A DNA stretch of 64,000 nucleotides. Source: Symbiodinium natans. Taxonomy: Eukaryota > Sar > Dinophyceae > Suessiales > Symbiodiniaceae. The translations under genes and the position numbers were made by a program. Shown here one piece after another: positions 31,118-41,210 of this stretch. Within the stretch, counting starts at the first letter, position 1. Every line of letters begins with the position of its first letter. The stretch is from contig CAJNDS010002706.1 in NCBI GenBank assembly GCA_905221605.1, positions 147,501-211,500 on the forward strand. Reading direction: 5' to 3'. The notes under the pieces are model-generated. The model was not told the origin of the DNA, made no database searches, and saw only the letters and a list, made by a program, of their open reading frames with translations.

Positions 31118-32746
31118 ACTTTGGGGGGCCAGACGTGCGTTGCCAGAAATTCATGGTTGCAGGCACCCCCAATTCTGGTCCCCAAACTTGCTCCATTTCG
31201 CACTTTTGGAAACTGCATTGAGAGAACCAACACACACAACACAGAGACACACGATACAGGACAACCGACGACCGCAAGAACCGACGGACCCACAAAGAAA
31301 CATGCCAAGTCACCAACCGAGTTGAACGAAAGAAAAGCCAAAATGCCAAAAAAACCAATAATGGACCCAAGGCCAACTGAGAACCAAGACCGGTTCAACT
31401 TGAATGACAAGAAACAAACCAGGAAACCCAATTGACCAGAAGCTGAGGGACCACCACAACTTACAACAAGGGAAAAGGACAGACTGAGCTCCAAGCACAA
31501 CAACTTTGGAATCTGTTGGAACAGATCCGACCAGCAACATCTAAGGAACATGAACACAAACAAGCAAAATACAAAAAAAACAACCACAATCAACAGACCC
31601 AGAACTCAAGACCGGACACTTGGAAGACCAAGAGGCCAACCGAGATTGACCAGACTGAAGAGAGAAAGATCCAAGCGACTTAAGGCAGCCTCTTCACTCC
31701 ATCAGCAGCTGAATAGAACAAGGCAAGACTTAGAGTAAGGATAAAAATCAGCACCAAGACCACCGAAAAAGACACAGAACCAACAGGACCGATCCAGCGA
31801 CTCTAGAGACTCAAAGACTCCAAAAACAAATTTTTGAACCAAAAGAGTCTTAAGGACCACTTTAATAACCTGACTTTGAACCAAGAAAACACCAAGGGGT
31901 GTCTTGCACCATTTCAAGTCCAGATCGAGCCCAAAGATGTCTCAACACTACTTGGGCAGAAAAACAAAAAACCCAAAACCGGGTGTCTTAAGACCACTTT
32001 GATACTTTGAACCATGGAGTGCTTGGACTTGCAGAGAGATCCAAGAAATTCTGCAGATGTTTTTTGAGCTTGCCAGAAAGTTGCAATAGTTGGTCTCCAA
32101 AAGTCACCTTGAAATTATTTATCAAAAAAAGTAAGTTGAAAAAAAAAACAGCACAAGCAAAACCTGACAATCAACAAAAGTAAGACAATCCAAATGTAAA
32201 ACCATCAAAAACAAGCTCTGACAACAAAACACATGTCAGATGTACTCCGTTGTTTCGCTCGCTTCGCTCGCACTTATTCACATTGTGGAAAGACACTTTG
32301 CCTTTTCAAAACGGTTCGGTTTGGGCGTCGCGCGCAACATGGACGTCTCAGCAGTACAGTTGAACTCGTCTCGTCCTGCAGTTGATTTCTGTCCAAACGG
32401 CACTGTCAGAGGCTTTCAAAAACGCTTGTTTCAAGCAATTTCAAATCGCGGACTTGGGAGGTCAAGAGGAGCTTTTCACGGAGAAGACGCGCTTCCTGAC
32501 CATTGTTCAAAGCACTTCTAAACGATGGAGTGTTGGAAGATTTGCCGGATTCCTTGGCCATTGTTTCAAGCTGCTTTTTTCATCATCTTCAAAGATGTTT
32601 GAAAGCCACTGGAACGCACCTCTTTTTGCTTTTCAGCAACCGAATCTGAGCATCGAGGTCGTGCCAGGAAAGGGGGCCTGGGGGTCCTAGTTTAGGGGGT
32701 CCATTTGGCCCGCAAAATTAACTACACCCCTCCAGCCCCCCACAGT
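31118..32746 (+). repeat. 1.63-kb repeat, copy 1
   Basis: Nearly identical to 33162-34786. It starts ACTTTGGGGGGCCAGACGTG and ends in CTCCAGCCCCCCACAGT. The first 1.1 kb is strongly A-rich on the plus strand. The last 0.5 kb contains the palindromic TCGCTCGCTTCGCTCGC and a 93-codon open frame (32240-32521) of doubtful meaning. The pyrimidine-rich CAG end looks like a splice acceptor. Confidence 0.95.
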
Positions 32747-33161
32747 TGCAGCCGCAACCAGCAGCAACAAGGACAACAATTCACGGGCTGCGAACACACA
32801 GACCACCTCCACAAGAGATTCTACTTCAGCTCAACACGACAGCTGTCGTTGCAGGCGTGCTGTCTGTGGACAAAAATGGAGCAGCAATTCCCTAAAATTG
32901 GGGGGCCCGAAAACAGGGCCCAAAAAAGCTTCCAAAATTGGACCTCTTGTTGGCAGAAAGAGAGGAGGTCTTTTCATTGTTTTACATGCTTGGGTCCCAA
33001 ATTATGACCCCAAAATGGGCCCAAAATTGGGACCCAAAAATGGGTTCAAAACTGCTCCTGCAACCACAGCTGCAAATTCCATGGCGCTAAAGCCACCACA
33101 AAAGCACAAGACACACATTTGCAGGACAGAAGAATTTTTGCAGATCTCAAGTTAAAAACCC
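32747..33161. other. Unique spacer between the repeat copies
   Basis: Contains repeated phrases such as AAAATTGGG, CCCAAAATGGGC and GGGACCCAAAAATGGG, which can pair with one another. No gene is visible. Confidence 0.5.
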
Positions 33162-34786
33162 ACTTTGGGGGGCCAGACGTGCGTTGCCAGAAATTCATGG
33201 TTGCAGGCACCCCCAATTCTGGTCCCCAAACTTGCTCCATTTCGCACTTTTGGAAACTGCATTGAGAGAACCAACACACACAACACAGAGACACACGATA
33301 CAGGACAACCGACGACCGCAAGAACCGACGGACCCACAAAGAAACATGCCAAGTCACCAACCGAGTTGAACTAAAGAAAAGCCAAAATGCCAAAAAAACC
33401 AATAATGGACCCAAGGCCAACTGAGAACCAAGACCGGTTCAACTTGAATGACAAGAAACAAACCAGGAAACCCAATTGACCAGAAGCTGAGGGACCACCA
33501 CAACTTACAACAAGGGAAAAGGACAGACTGAGCTCCAAGCACAACAACTTTGGAATCCGTTGGAACAGATCCGACCAGCAACATCTAAGGAACATGAACA
33601 CAAACAAGCAAAACACAAAAAAAACAACCACAATCAACAGACCCAGAACTCAAGACCGGACACTTGGAAGACCAAGAGGCCAACCGAGATTGAAGACTGA
33701 AGAGAGAAAGATCCAAGCGACTTAAGGCAGCCTCTTCACTCCATCAGCAGCTGAATAGAACAAGGCAAGACTTAGAATAAGGATAAAAATCAGCACCAAG
33801 ACCACCGAAAAAGACACAGAACCAACAGGACCGATCCAGCGACTCTAGAGACTCAAAGACTCCAAAAACAAATTTTTGAACCAAAAGAGTCTTAAGGACC
33901 ACTTTAATAACCTGACTTTGAACCAAGAAAACACCAAGGGGTGTCTTGCACCATTTCAAGTCAGATCGAGCCCAAAGATGTCTCAACACTACTTGGGCAG
34001 AAAAACAAAAAACCCAAAACCGGGTGTCTTAAGACCACTTTGATACTTTGAACCATGGAGTGCTTGGACTTGCAGAGAGATCCAAGAAATTCTGCAGATG
34101 TTTTTTGAGCTTGCCAGAAAGTTGCAATAGTTGGTCTCCAAAAGTCACCTTGAAATTATTTATCAAAAAAAGTAAGTTGAAAAAAAAACAGCACAAGCAA
34201 AACCTGACAATCAACAAAAGTAAGACAATCCAAATGTAAAACCATCAAAAACAAGCTCTGACAACAAAACACATGTCAGATGTACTCCGGTGTTTCGCTC
34301 GCTTCGCTCGCACTTATTCACATTGTGGAAAGACACTTTGCCTTTTCAAAACGGTTCGGTTTGGGCGTCGCGCGCAACATGGACGTCTCAGCAGTACAGT
34401 TGAACTCGTCTCGTCCTGCAGTTGATTTCTGTCCAAACGGCACTGTCAGAGGCTTTCAAAAACGCTTGTTTCAAGCAATTTCAAATCGCGGACTTGGGAG
34501 GTCAAGAGGAGCTTTTCACGGAGAAGACGCGCTTCCTGACCATTGTTCAAAGCACTTCTAAACGATGGAGTGTTGGAAGATTTGCCGGATTCCTTGGCCA
34601 TTGTTTCAAGCTGCTTTTTTCATCATCTTCAAAGATGTTTGAAAGCCACTGGAACGCACCTCTTTTTGCTTTTCAGCAACCGAATCTGAGCATCGAGGTC
34701 GTGCCAGGAAAGGGGGCCTGGGGGTCCGAGTTTAGGGGGTCCATTTGGCCCGCAAAATTAACCACACCCCTCCAGCCCCCCACAGT
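33162..34786 (+). repeat. 1.63-kb repeat, copy 2
   Basis: Second copy, differing from the first by a few substitutions and small indels (for example near 33693, 33962 and 34179). It ends at CCCCACAGT directly before the giant coding region, so its end may act as the acceptor of an intron whose body is the repeat. Confidence 0.95.
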
Positions 34787-34792
34787 ATGTGA

Positions 34793-35773
34793 TCCGGGTT
34801 GGAGCGCAAGCACTCCAAGTTCACGTTGCCAGGAGAGGGCAACTCACTGCACTTGCCACTTTGGGGACCAGGAGTTGCGATGACCAGGCAGATGCAAGCC
34901 GGCGTCATCCTGCCTCACGAACTCGATGTTGCCGGTTGGTGCCGATACTTTCCACCGGAAATACAACCTTTGTTGTGTCTGGACCACTCTGCCTTTTTGA
35001 GAAACAGCAACGCCGTCTGCTTTGTGCAGCAACTCACGGTTCGCTGTTTTCTCCTGCATGCATGGAGGCCAGGCATCGGCACCATGCTGCACAGCAGTGC
35101 CCTCATGGGGCGAGCGGTGTCCGCGCACAGTGCTTTGCCTGCTGACGCGATAGACCTTCCCCCTTGGGCGAGTGTTGTCACCGAACAAGAAGTGGGTGGG
35201 GAGGCAGCCCTGTCTCCCGGGCCCGGGCAAACTCCATCACCTAGTCCACAGGGTCTGCTGGCCGGTTGTCCTCGCCCTCCCACCCGCCGATTCCTCCGCA
35301 TGTTGGCGAATGCCCAGTGGGTGCGGTCAGGAGAATTGAGCCGCGACCTCCACATGAGAGGCCACCTCTCGCGCCAGCCGACCTGCCACCGTGGCAGGTC
35401 CCTAGCTACCCAGCTCCACAGGTCCTTGCGGCGACCGCAATGCAGGCTGTGCCAGCTTCGCACTCTCAGTCCTGACCATGCGCCGGGGCCTCCGGAGCTT
35501 GAGGATCTTGCGCAGGCACTAGAAAGAAATCAGAACTTCCCTGAGCCCGCCCCTAGTGGCGTCCTGCCATTGAGACTGGCCTCTGGAGCCATTTCCGGCG
35601 AACCGCCTGAGCCGCAAGGTCTCCACCCAGAGATCGACTACACTGCACTACTCGGCTGCCTACTTCCACAGCTTCGGGCTGCTAAGGCCGCAGGCGCCCA
35701 TGTCCTGCTCTTAGTCACGGACAGTCGCTGCTTCTTGTCTATTCCGCATTTTCCCTACTTTGTCCGGCATTGA
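34793..35773 (+). pseudogene. Giant decayed protein, segment 1 (N-terminal, unknown)
   Basis: The frame is open from just after the repeat to a TGA at 35771-35773 and continues in the same frame beyond it. The first 100 codons look folded (VAGWCRYFPPEIQPLLCLDH and so on). The middle is proline/arginine-rich and the last 60 codons are again protein-like (YTALLGCLLPQLRAAKAAGA, then HVLLLVTDSRCF). No ATG near the start is convincing (an ATG at 34787 is followed at once by TGA), so the N-terminus may lie in an upstream exon before the repeats. No family recognised for this part. Confidence 0.5.
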
Positions 35774-37057
35774 GTGGCACGCATGCAGTGGGAAGGCCCG
35801 TTTAAAGAGAGATGGTTTCCCATCTTGGTAAACACCAAGAAAGCGGGGTTAGCTTCTGTGCACTTTACGTGGGCGGGGCCCGAAATTCTGGCAGTCCTCA
35901 GAGTCCTTGCGCCAGGGGTGGTCTTGATGCTGCTCGACCATGACACCTTGTTCACTGCCAGGTGGGAAGCAGAAGAGCTGCGAAGGTTTGCAGTCCTCGA
36001 TCTACTGCCCAATACTCTCTCGACGGAGTCACTGGGCAGCATGGAAGTCGAGACGGACGAGACACAGCCCTGTGGCTCGCTTCCAGCCTCGCCGTGGAGT
36101 TGCTCGCCGGACGGGTCCATACCGTGTGGGGCCCGCTCGCCAAACTCAATTGGCATGGTTTGTGCGTCCGAGGACCAGCTTGAAGCAAATGGGGGATTGG
36201 TCATCTTCTATCCGAATGCTCCGGACGGCAAAACTCCCCGGCCCCCTCGCTTTTGCATCCCTAGCAACGTCGCTAGTGCGGTGACCTCCATTGGTGCTGC
36301 ATTAAGCCGAGCCCTGCAGCTAGTCATCATGCCCAGTGAAGTGCCCACTCCATTGCCTGGTATGCATGAGCAGGTGCCGTTGGACCAAATCCATTTTCGG
36401 CAATGTCTACGCAACACCCCTCTTGCCGGAACCACTGCTCATAAGCATTCTGACTTTGTGTTTGCGTGGGCGCTTTTAGGAAGATACATACATGAAGGGA
36501 AAGCGGCCGACCTTACTGCCGGCCGGCCAGAGCCAGACATCCAGTTTGGCGCCTCCCCAGTCAGGCAGGTCAGAGGGGTCAAAACATGGGGGCAAGGCCC
36601 ATATGAACAGGGATTTCTTCCCTTGCTCAGGGGTTATGGCGGCTCGCGCTCTCGATTGGCAATCCTACCTGGTCCTGACTTATTCATGGCGAACCGATAC
36701 GCCGAGGTTATACCCCCTCCGTTTGTGCATGGATATGGTGCCAAAGGCAAAAACATCTTGCCGCAGTGGGGGAGTGTGTTGCGGCTGCCTACTCTACCCG
36801 AGTCGGTCTGGGGCAACGGGGACACCGTCCCTCTGTGGGCCTCTGTTGGGAAAAAGGGCAGTGGACCAGTGCGGCTCCAGCTCTTCCCTGGGGTCCTCAT
36901 GTTTTGGAAGAAAGATGCCCTATCTTCCTGCAGGGCCACCCCGAAATGGCGCAGTCGACCCAATACCCCACTGGGCCGCTTGCTCTCCTTGCCGCCGCTG
37001 CGCATGCTTGGCTGGCCCAGGTGGATCTGCCGTGGCCCCTTTTTGCTGCAGACATAA
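35774..37057 (+). pseudogene. Giant decayed protein, segment 2 (glycosyltransferase-like)
   Basis: The same frame as segment 1, separated only by the TGA. VLAPGVVLMLLDHDTLFT (DHD codons 35936-35944) followed by WEAEELRRF matches the beta-strand plus DxD metal-binding pattern of GT-A fold sugar transferases. Much later PPFVHGYGAKGK supplies a histidine in the sort of place these enzymes keep one. That assignment is inference from two patterns. The protein sense in this frame fades after about 36920 and resumes in the frame of the next segment. Confidence 0.5.
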
Positions 37058-38235
37058 AGGTCACGCCGCTGGGCCTCAGTCAATACTGGGATGATGGACT
37101 TGCAATGCGTGTGCAACAAGCCCTGGCAGCCTTCGCCTTTCCTGCCTACCAGTACCCGCCCCCAAAGCCTCACCTAACCCCCTCAGGGGAGTGTCGGTCG
37201 CTCTTCATTAGCGGGATGCATGGGAAGGCCGAGAATGCGCCCTCCACTGTGTCGGGTAGCATCATTCACACAGCCAATTCCTATGCGCTCACTGGCTTAG
37301 AAATGGAAACGGTCCGGGACAACCAGGGCAAAAAAGTCCGATATGACGACACACAACGCCCGTTGTTGCTTTCGACCAGCGGAAATGCCGCACATGCACT
37401 GCTGCTCCTGCCCCAAGCCGCCCAGCTGTGGGCACGTGCCCTGTACCCTCAGGTCGAAGGATGCGGTCTGCCAGCGGCGGTTCGTGCTAGAATCAGCTCG
37501 GTAGAAGCCTCCCTGACAATGTGCCCGGCCCTAGCCCACTTGCACATGCCACATACTGCTGCGCTGACCGCTATGCATGTGGGCCTCGCCGCGGGGAGAG
37601 CTGGCGAGTGCAAACTGTGCGTTACGGGCTTCTCTGCGGGGTCGTATACGGGAGCTGCTGTGGCTATCGCTTGGCATGAGCGCCAAAAGCTTCCTGACTG
37701 CAAGGGCGACTTTGTCCACATCAAGGCACGTCTGGGCGGCATTGCCATGCCACGGGCCATGCTGCAATATATACTGGGTTCGGAATTGCGGCACGCTGTT
37801 AGTCTTGTCCATCATGAGAGCGACCAGCTTTGCATCTTCCGGCCCAGCCAGGCAGCAAGAATGCAAGCGATTGGCGCGGGAGCGCGTCTCTACTACTTCA
37901 CTGGACCTGAATCGCTTGGGAGTGGTGGGCACTCTTATGGTCACTTTGTCCAAAGTGAAGAGCTGTTCCAACTCACGCCGGGGGATTATGTGCATAAGGA
38001 GTTGACTAAAAAGATTTGTGGCCTGGCTGACCCCCGGATGGATCGCACAGTGCGGGCAGGCTTGATGGGGGTTGCATGTGGCTCTGTCCAGCTTTCGGAT
38101 AAGTCTAAAGCTTTCATCAACTCCGTGCTGGGACGGCAAATCAAGCGCTCCGATCTGGAGGCCTTTCTCCGGATACCTTCCGCTGAGAACCGGAGCATTG
38201 CCAGTCTCCGTAACGACTGTACCAAGTCCTCCTAA
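36920..38235 (+). pseudogene. Giant decayed protein, segment 3 (alpha/beta-hydrolase)
   Basis: From about 36920 the coding sense is in another frame (formally open from 36766). It contains KLCVTGFSAGSYTGAAVAI, a textbook nucleophile elbow GxSxG with the serine codon at 37633. It then has VHHESDQLCIF, where Asp (37822) is a likely acid, and GSGGHSYGHF, where His (37930 or 37942) is the likely base, in the order expected for alpha/beta-hydrolases. The substrate is unknown. The frame ends at TAA 38233-38235; the coding sense continues with VLLTDAKPHLADLPPRIMN in a third frame for about 60 bases before segment 4. Confidence 0.7.
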
Positions 38236-38293
38236 CGGATGCCAAGCCGCATCTGGCTGATTTGCCGCCCCGTATCATGAACTTGGTCCCACG

Positions 38294-40303
38294 ATGAAGC
38301 TTGTCCTGGGTATGTGGCTCCCCCACCTGTCGTTAGAACGCCTGGTTGACATGCTGGGTTATCAGTTCTTAGCCATGGCCTCGGAAGCAGAAATCGAGGA
38401 GGAGCCCTCGGAACAGTATCACTACCCAGAGCAAGCTGCGGTCAAGCGGGCCGCCACCCCTGTGGCGATAAAGCCCGGCACGCATACGTGGCCAATCTGC
38501 CTTCTCCATCGAGTTCACCCACGAGCGTCGGTCATGCTCCTTACACCGGAGTTGGCGGATGTCCCTGACTGGGCTACAAAATGGTTTGCTGTCGCTGGTA
38601 AAGTGCCGGCCAAGGGCACTGCTTTGCTGGTTACCTTGAGAGAAGACAAGGGAGATGTGGCCTACCCAGGCATGTTTATAGAGCTCCAGGCCCCGAAAAA
38701 GCTTTCCACCGGCCCTGGCGAAAGTAAGGCCATGCAGCCCGTCAATATAACCATTGCCCTGCTCTTGACTGATGAACAGCACAACCAATTCGCGCAACGA
38801 CCCTCATTGCCGAGAGTCAGCCAGCTTGAAGTTCTGCCCGGAGGTGCCTCTACCCCGCTTTGGGATGCCCTGTTACACATGCCTAGGGAACGGCAACATG
38901 TTGCCTTGGGCGTTCCGCTAGAAGACTCGCCTCTTGATGCCATCCGGCAGCCACATTGGTTGCCGGGCTTTCTCACGGATCTAGTGCTTGTCCTCGTTAT
39001 CGGGCTGGTGGTGAGAGGGAACTGGCACGACGCATGGGCACAGCTCATCCACCCGGAGGTCTGCCAAGCCTTCAGAGGCAAGCACGCAACGCAAGCTGCG
39101 CAGGCATCGCCTACTGCGGGTCCGGGGGCTTCCAACACCTTGCAAAACTTCCTTAACCTTTGGCTTGCGGAGGAACAAACATATCGCAAAGAATGGACGC
39201 CGACGCTGCTGAGTGGCGTGTTAGCCACGCTGCCTGACTCTCCGCTGCCCGGCCAGGAGGACGCCCGGACTCCTGCGCTGTGGCATGCGGAGCGTCTACG
39301 CCTGTCCCATGACTCGTTGAGCAACGAACACGATCCGAGGACTCGAGCCAGCATCTTTGCGCTCGCGGTTGGTCCCGCCTTCCTTACGTGCCTCTGTGAT
39401 ACCTTTTGGGGGGCGGATGGACACCTGGCAGCGCTGCTGGGAGCGTGCTCGTACGGCCTGGCCGCTAACCGTACCTCTGTATTCATAACGGGGGCGCCTG
39501 GCAGCGGGAAGACACGATCCTGCGCGTTTCTAGGAGTACTTCTTGCGTGCCTGACGAACCGGCTCACCCTGTACACCGCTCATGGTAATGAATCGGTTCG
39601 GGCCTATGTCGAGGCGGTTGATAGGCTCACGAATGCTAGCAATGAATTTGTTCGCAGCCGCATCGTTCGCATACCGGGCAACAAGGAGAAGGACACACAT
39701 AAGCTCCCCTTTGATGTGCACGATTTGTACCGGGGGCTACTTGTGGCCACGACGCATGGTACGATTGTGGCAAGGCTTAGCTTTCCCTACTCGCAGCTCA
39801 CTAACCGTCTAAAGGACGTTGAGTTGCTCCTCCGAGATGAAGCCCAGCAATTGGGTACACCGGGCTCCAACACCGTCTTGGCGCACATCAAGCATGCACT
39901 CGATGTCATGATTGGCGACCACAGACAGCCCGCTGGAGGATCGCGGCCCAATTTCCACTTCGTCACGGAGTTGTTGGAGCAAAAGACCTGTGGTCTCAAT
40001 GCGGTCCCTGCCGACCTCCACACGCCAGCCACCTTGCCTGCGGCCCTTTTGCAGCAAGTGGCCCAAAGTTCCGTCCCGTGGAAAAAAGGGGCAAGGCGAG
40101 ATGCCCTCTTGGGGCAATCCCCACCGTTCCTCTGGAGCGTCAGAAGTGTTGTTCTCAGCCGTCTCGATGCTGGATTCGATTCTCTGTGTGAGCATCGTCA
40201 AACCGAAGCAAGCCGAGACAGTCATGCAGGCCGCCGGGCTGAAGGCCATTGTCGGACCGGCCATCAACCTCTCGCTCTGCTCATCCATGCGCCTCCCTCC
40301 TGA
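38294..40303 (+). pseudogene. Giant decayed protein, segment 4 (superfamily-1 helicase, N-terminal lobe)
   Basis: A 669-codon frame. Walker A GAPGSGKT lies at 39491-39514 (residue 400 on), a DEAQ box (RDEAQQLG) at 39836-39847, and motif III GDHRQ at 39914-39928. DEAQ rather than DEAD, and GDxxQ, are signatures of UPF1/DNA2-like SF1B helicases, which unwind RNA or DNA 5' to 3'. About 400 residues precede the helicase and look folded but unrecognised. The coding sense leaves this frame at about 40120-40160 and continues one frame over in segment 5; the last 50 codons of the formal ORF are noise. Confidence 0.8.
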
Positions 40304-41210
40304 GCTTGCTGCCATTCTATATGCATGTCGGTACTCGGAGGCGTGCCGCTTCGAGCTGACAGGCGGGGTCCCTCGGCTTCTTATGCCACCAGGTCCCACG
40401 TTGCAGCACCTGCTCGGGCGGCCACTGCGTAGCTTTGCAGGCAGGTGGATGGAAACGTGCCGCTGGGTACGGGTGCCAGATCAGGATGAGACCCAAACCA
40501 AACTAGGCAGAAGCTACGACCTCAGCATGGTCCTGGCGGACATTGTGCTCACTTTCGGGCACCAGGTTTATCCTGACTCCCCTATCGGGATGGTCTCTCA
40601 GTATGCCAGGCTTGTTACTCAAATGAAGTTTATGCTGCAGTCGAGTCTCCCCGCAGACCCACTGGGTGAGGACGATATGAGCCTACTGGAAGCCTGCCAA
40701 ACCGCACCGGATTTCCCGCTGACTGGCGCGCCCACCACTTGGAGCCTTGTGACGTTTCGGACCTTCCTCATGAAGCACATAGGGTCCCTTAAACGCTTCT
40801 TCGGCGCTATCACCACGGCTTGCTCCACTGGCCCCACATTTGGGATAGGTGTCTTTGTGACTTGTCGGGCTTCTGGATTCCTGTTTAGTAGCGAGGCAGG
40901 GTTTGCCCGAGCCACCTCCTCCTTCACGAGAGGACTTGGGGCTTTGGTTTTCGTGGCGCCGCGCTACTCTGATGGTATAGGTGCATGCTTCCAAATGGCG
41001 GCCTGCGCAACCGGAGGCCTGATTGAATGCGCGGAATATGTGCGCACACAAGCCAGCTTGTGGAGCATGGATGGCCCTGGCGTTGCAAAGGCATTACACA
41101 AGCAAGCCTTCCGAGAACGAACAGTCGCCAGCATCGTGCTGCCTGCGGAACGCAAAGTAGGGCTGGACCTTTTCGAAGCCCCACCCCTGCATCAAGCGTG
41201 GGCCTTGTAG
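40130..41210 (+). pseudogene. Giant decayed protein, segment 5 (superfamily-1 helicase, C-terminal lobe)
   Basis: From about 40130 the second RecA lobe is in a new frame (formally open from 39912). SSMRLPPELAAIL (40281 on) stands where SF1 helicases have the YRMHP-type motif IV. SPIGMVSQYARLVTQM (40578 on) is the IGVITPYRAQ-type motif. A TTACSTGPTFGIGVFVT stretch matches the VDSFQG-type motif V region, and FARATSSFTRG (40902 on) matches the VALTRA-type motif VI with its arginine finger. So the helicase core is complete apart from the frameshift. The frame meets a TAG at 41208-41210 but stays open on the far side. Confidence 0.75.

Noticed and set aside
31072-31593. 173-codon minus-strand hydrophobic ORF (also 33046-33637)
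   Set aside because: Produced by A-rich plus-strand repeat sequence; Phe/Leu/Val-rich low complexity, repeated with the 1.63-kb unit.
38662-39576. 304-codon minus-strand ORF
   Set aside because: Antisense of the helicase segment, which has clear motifs on the plus strand.
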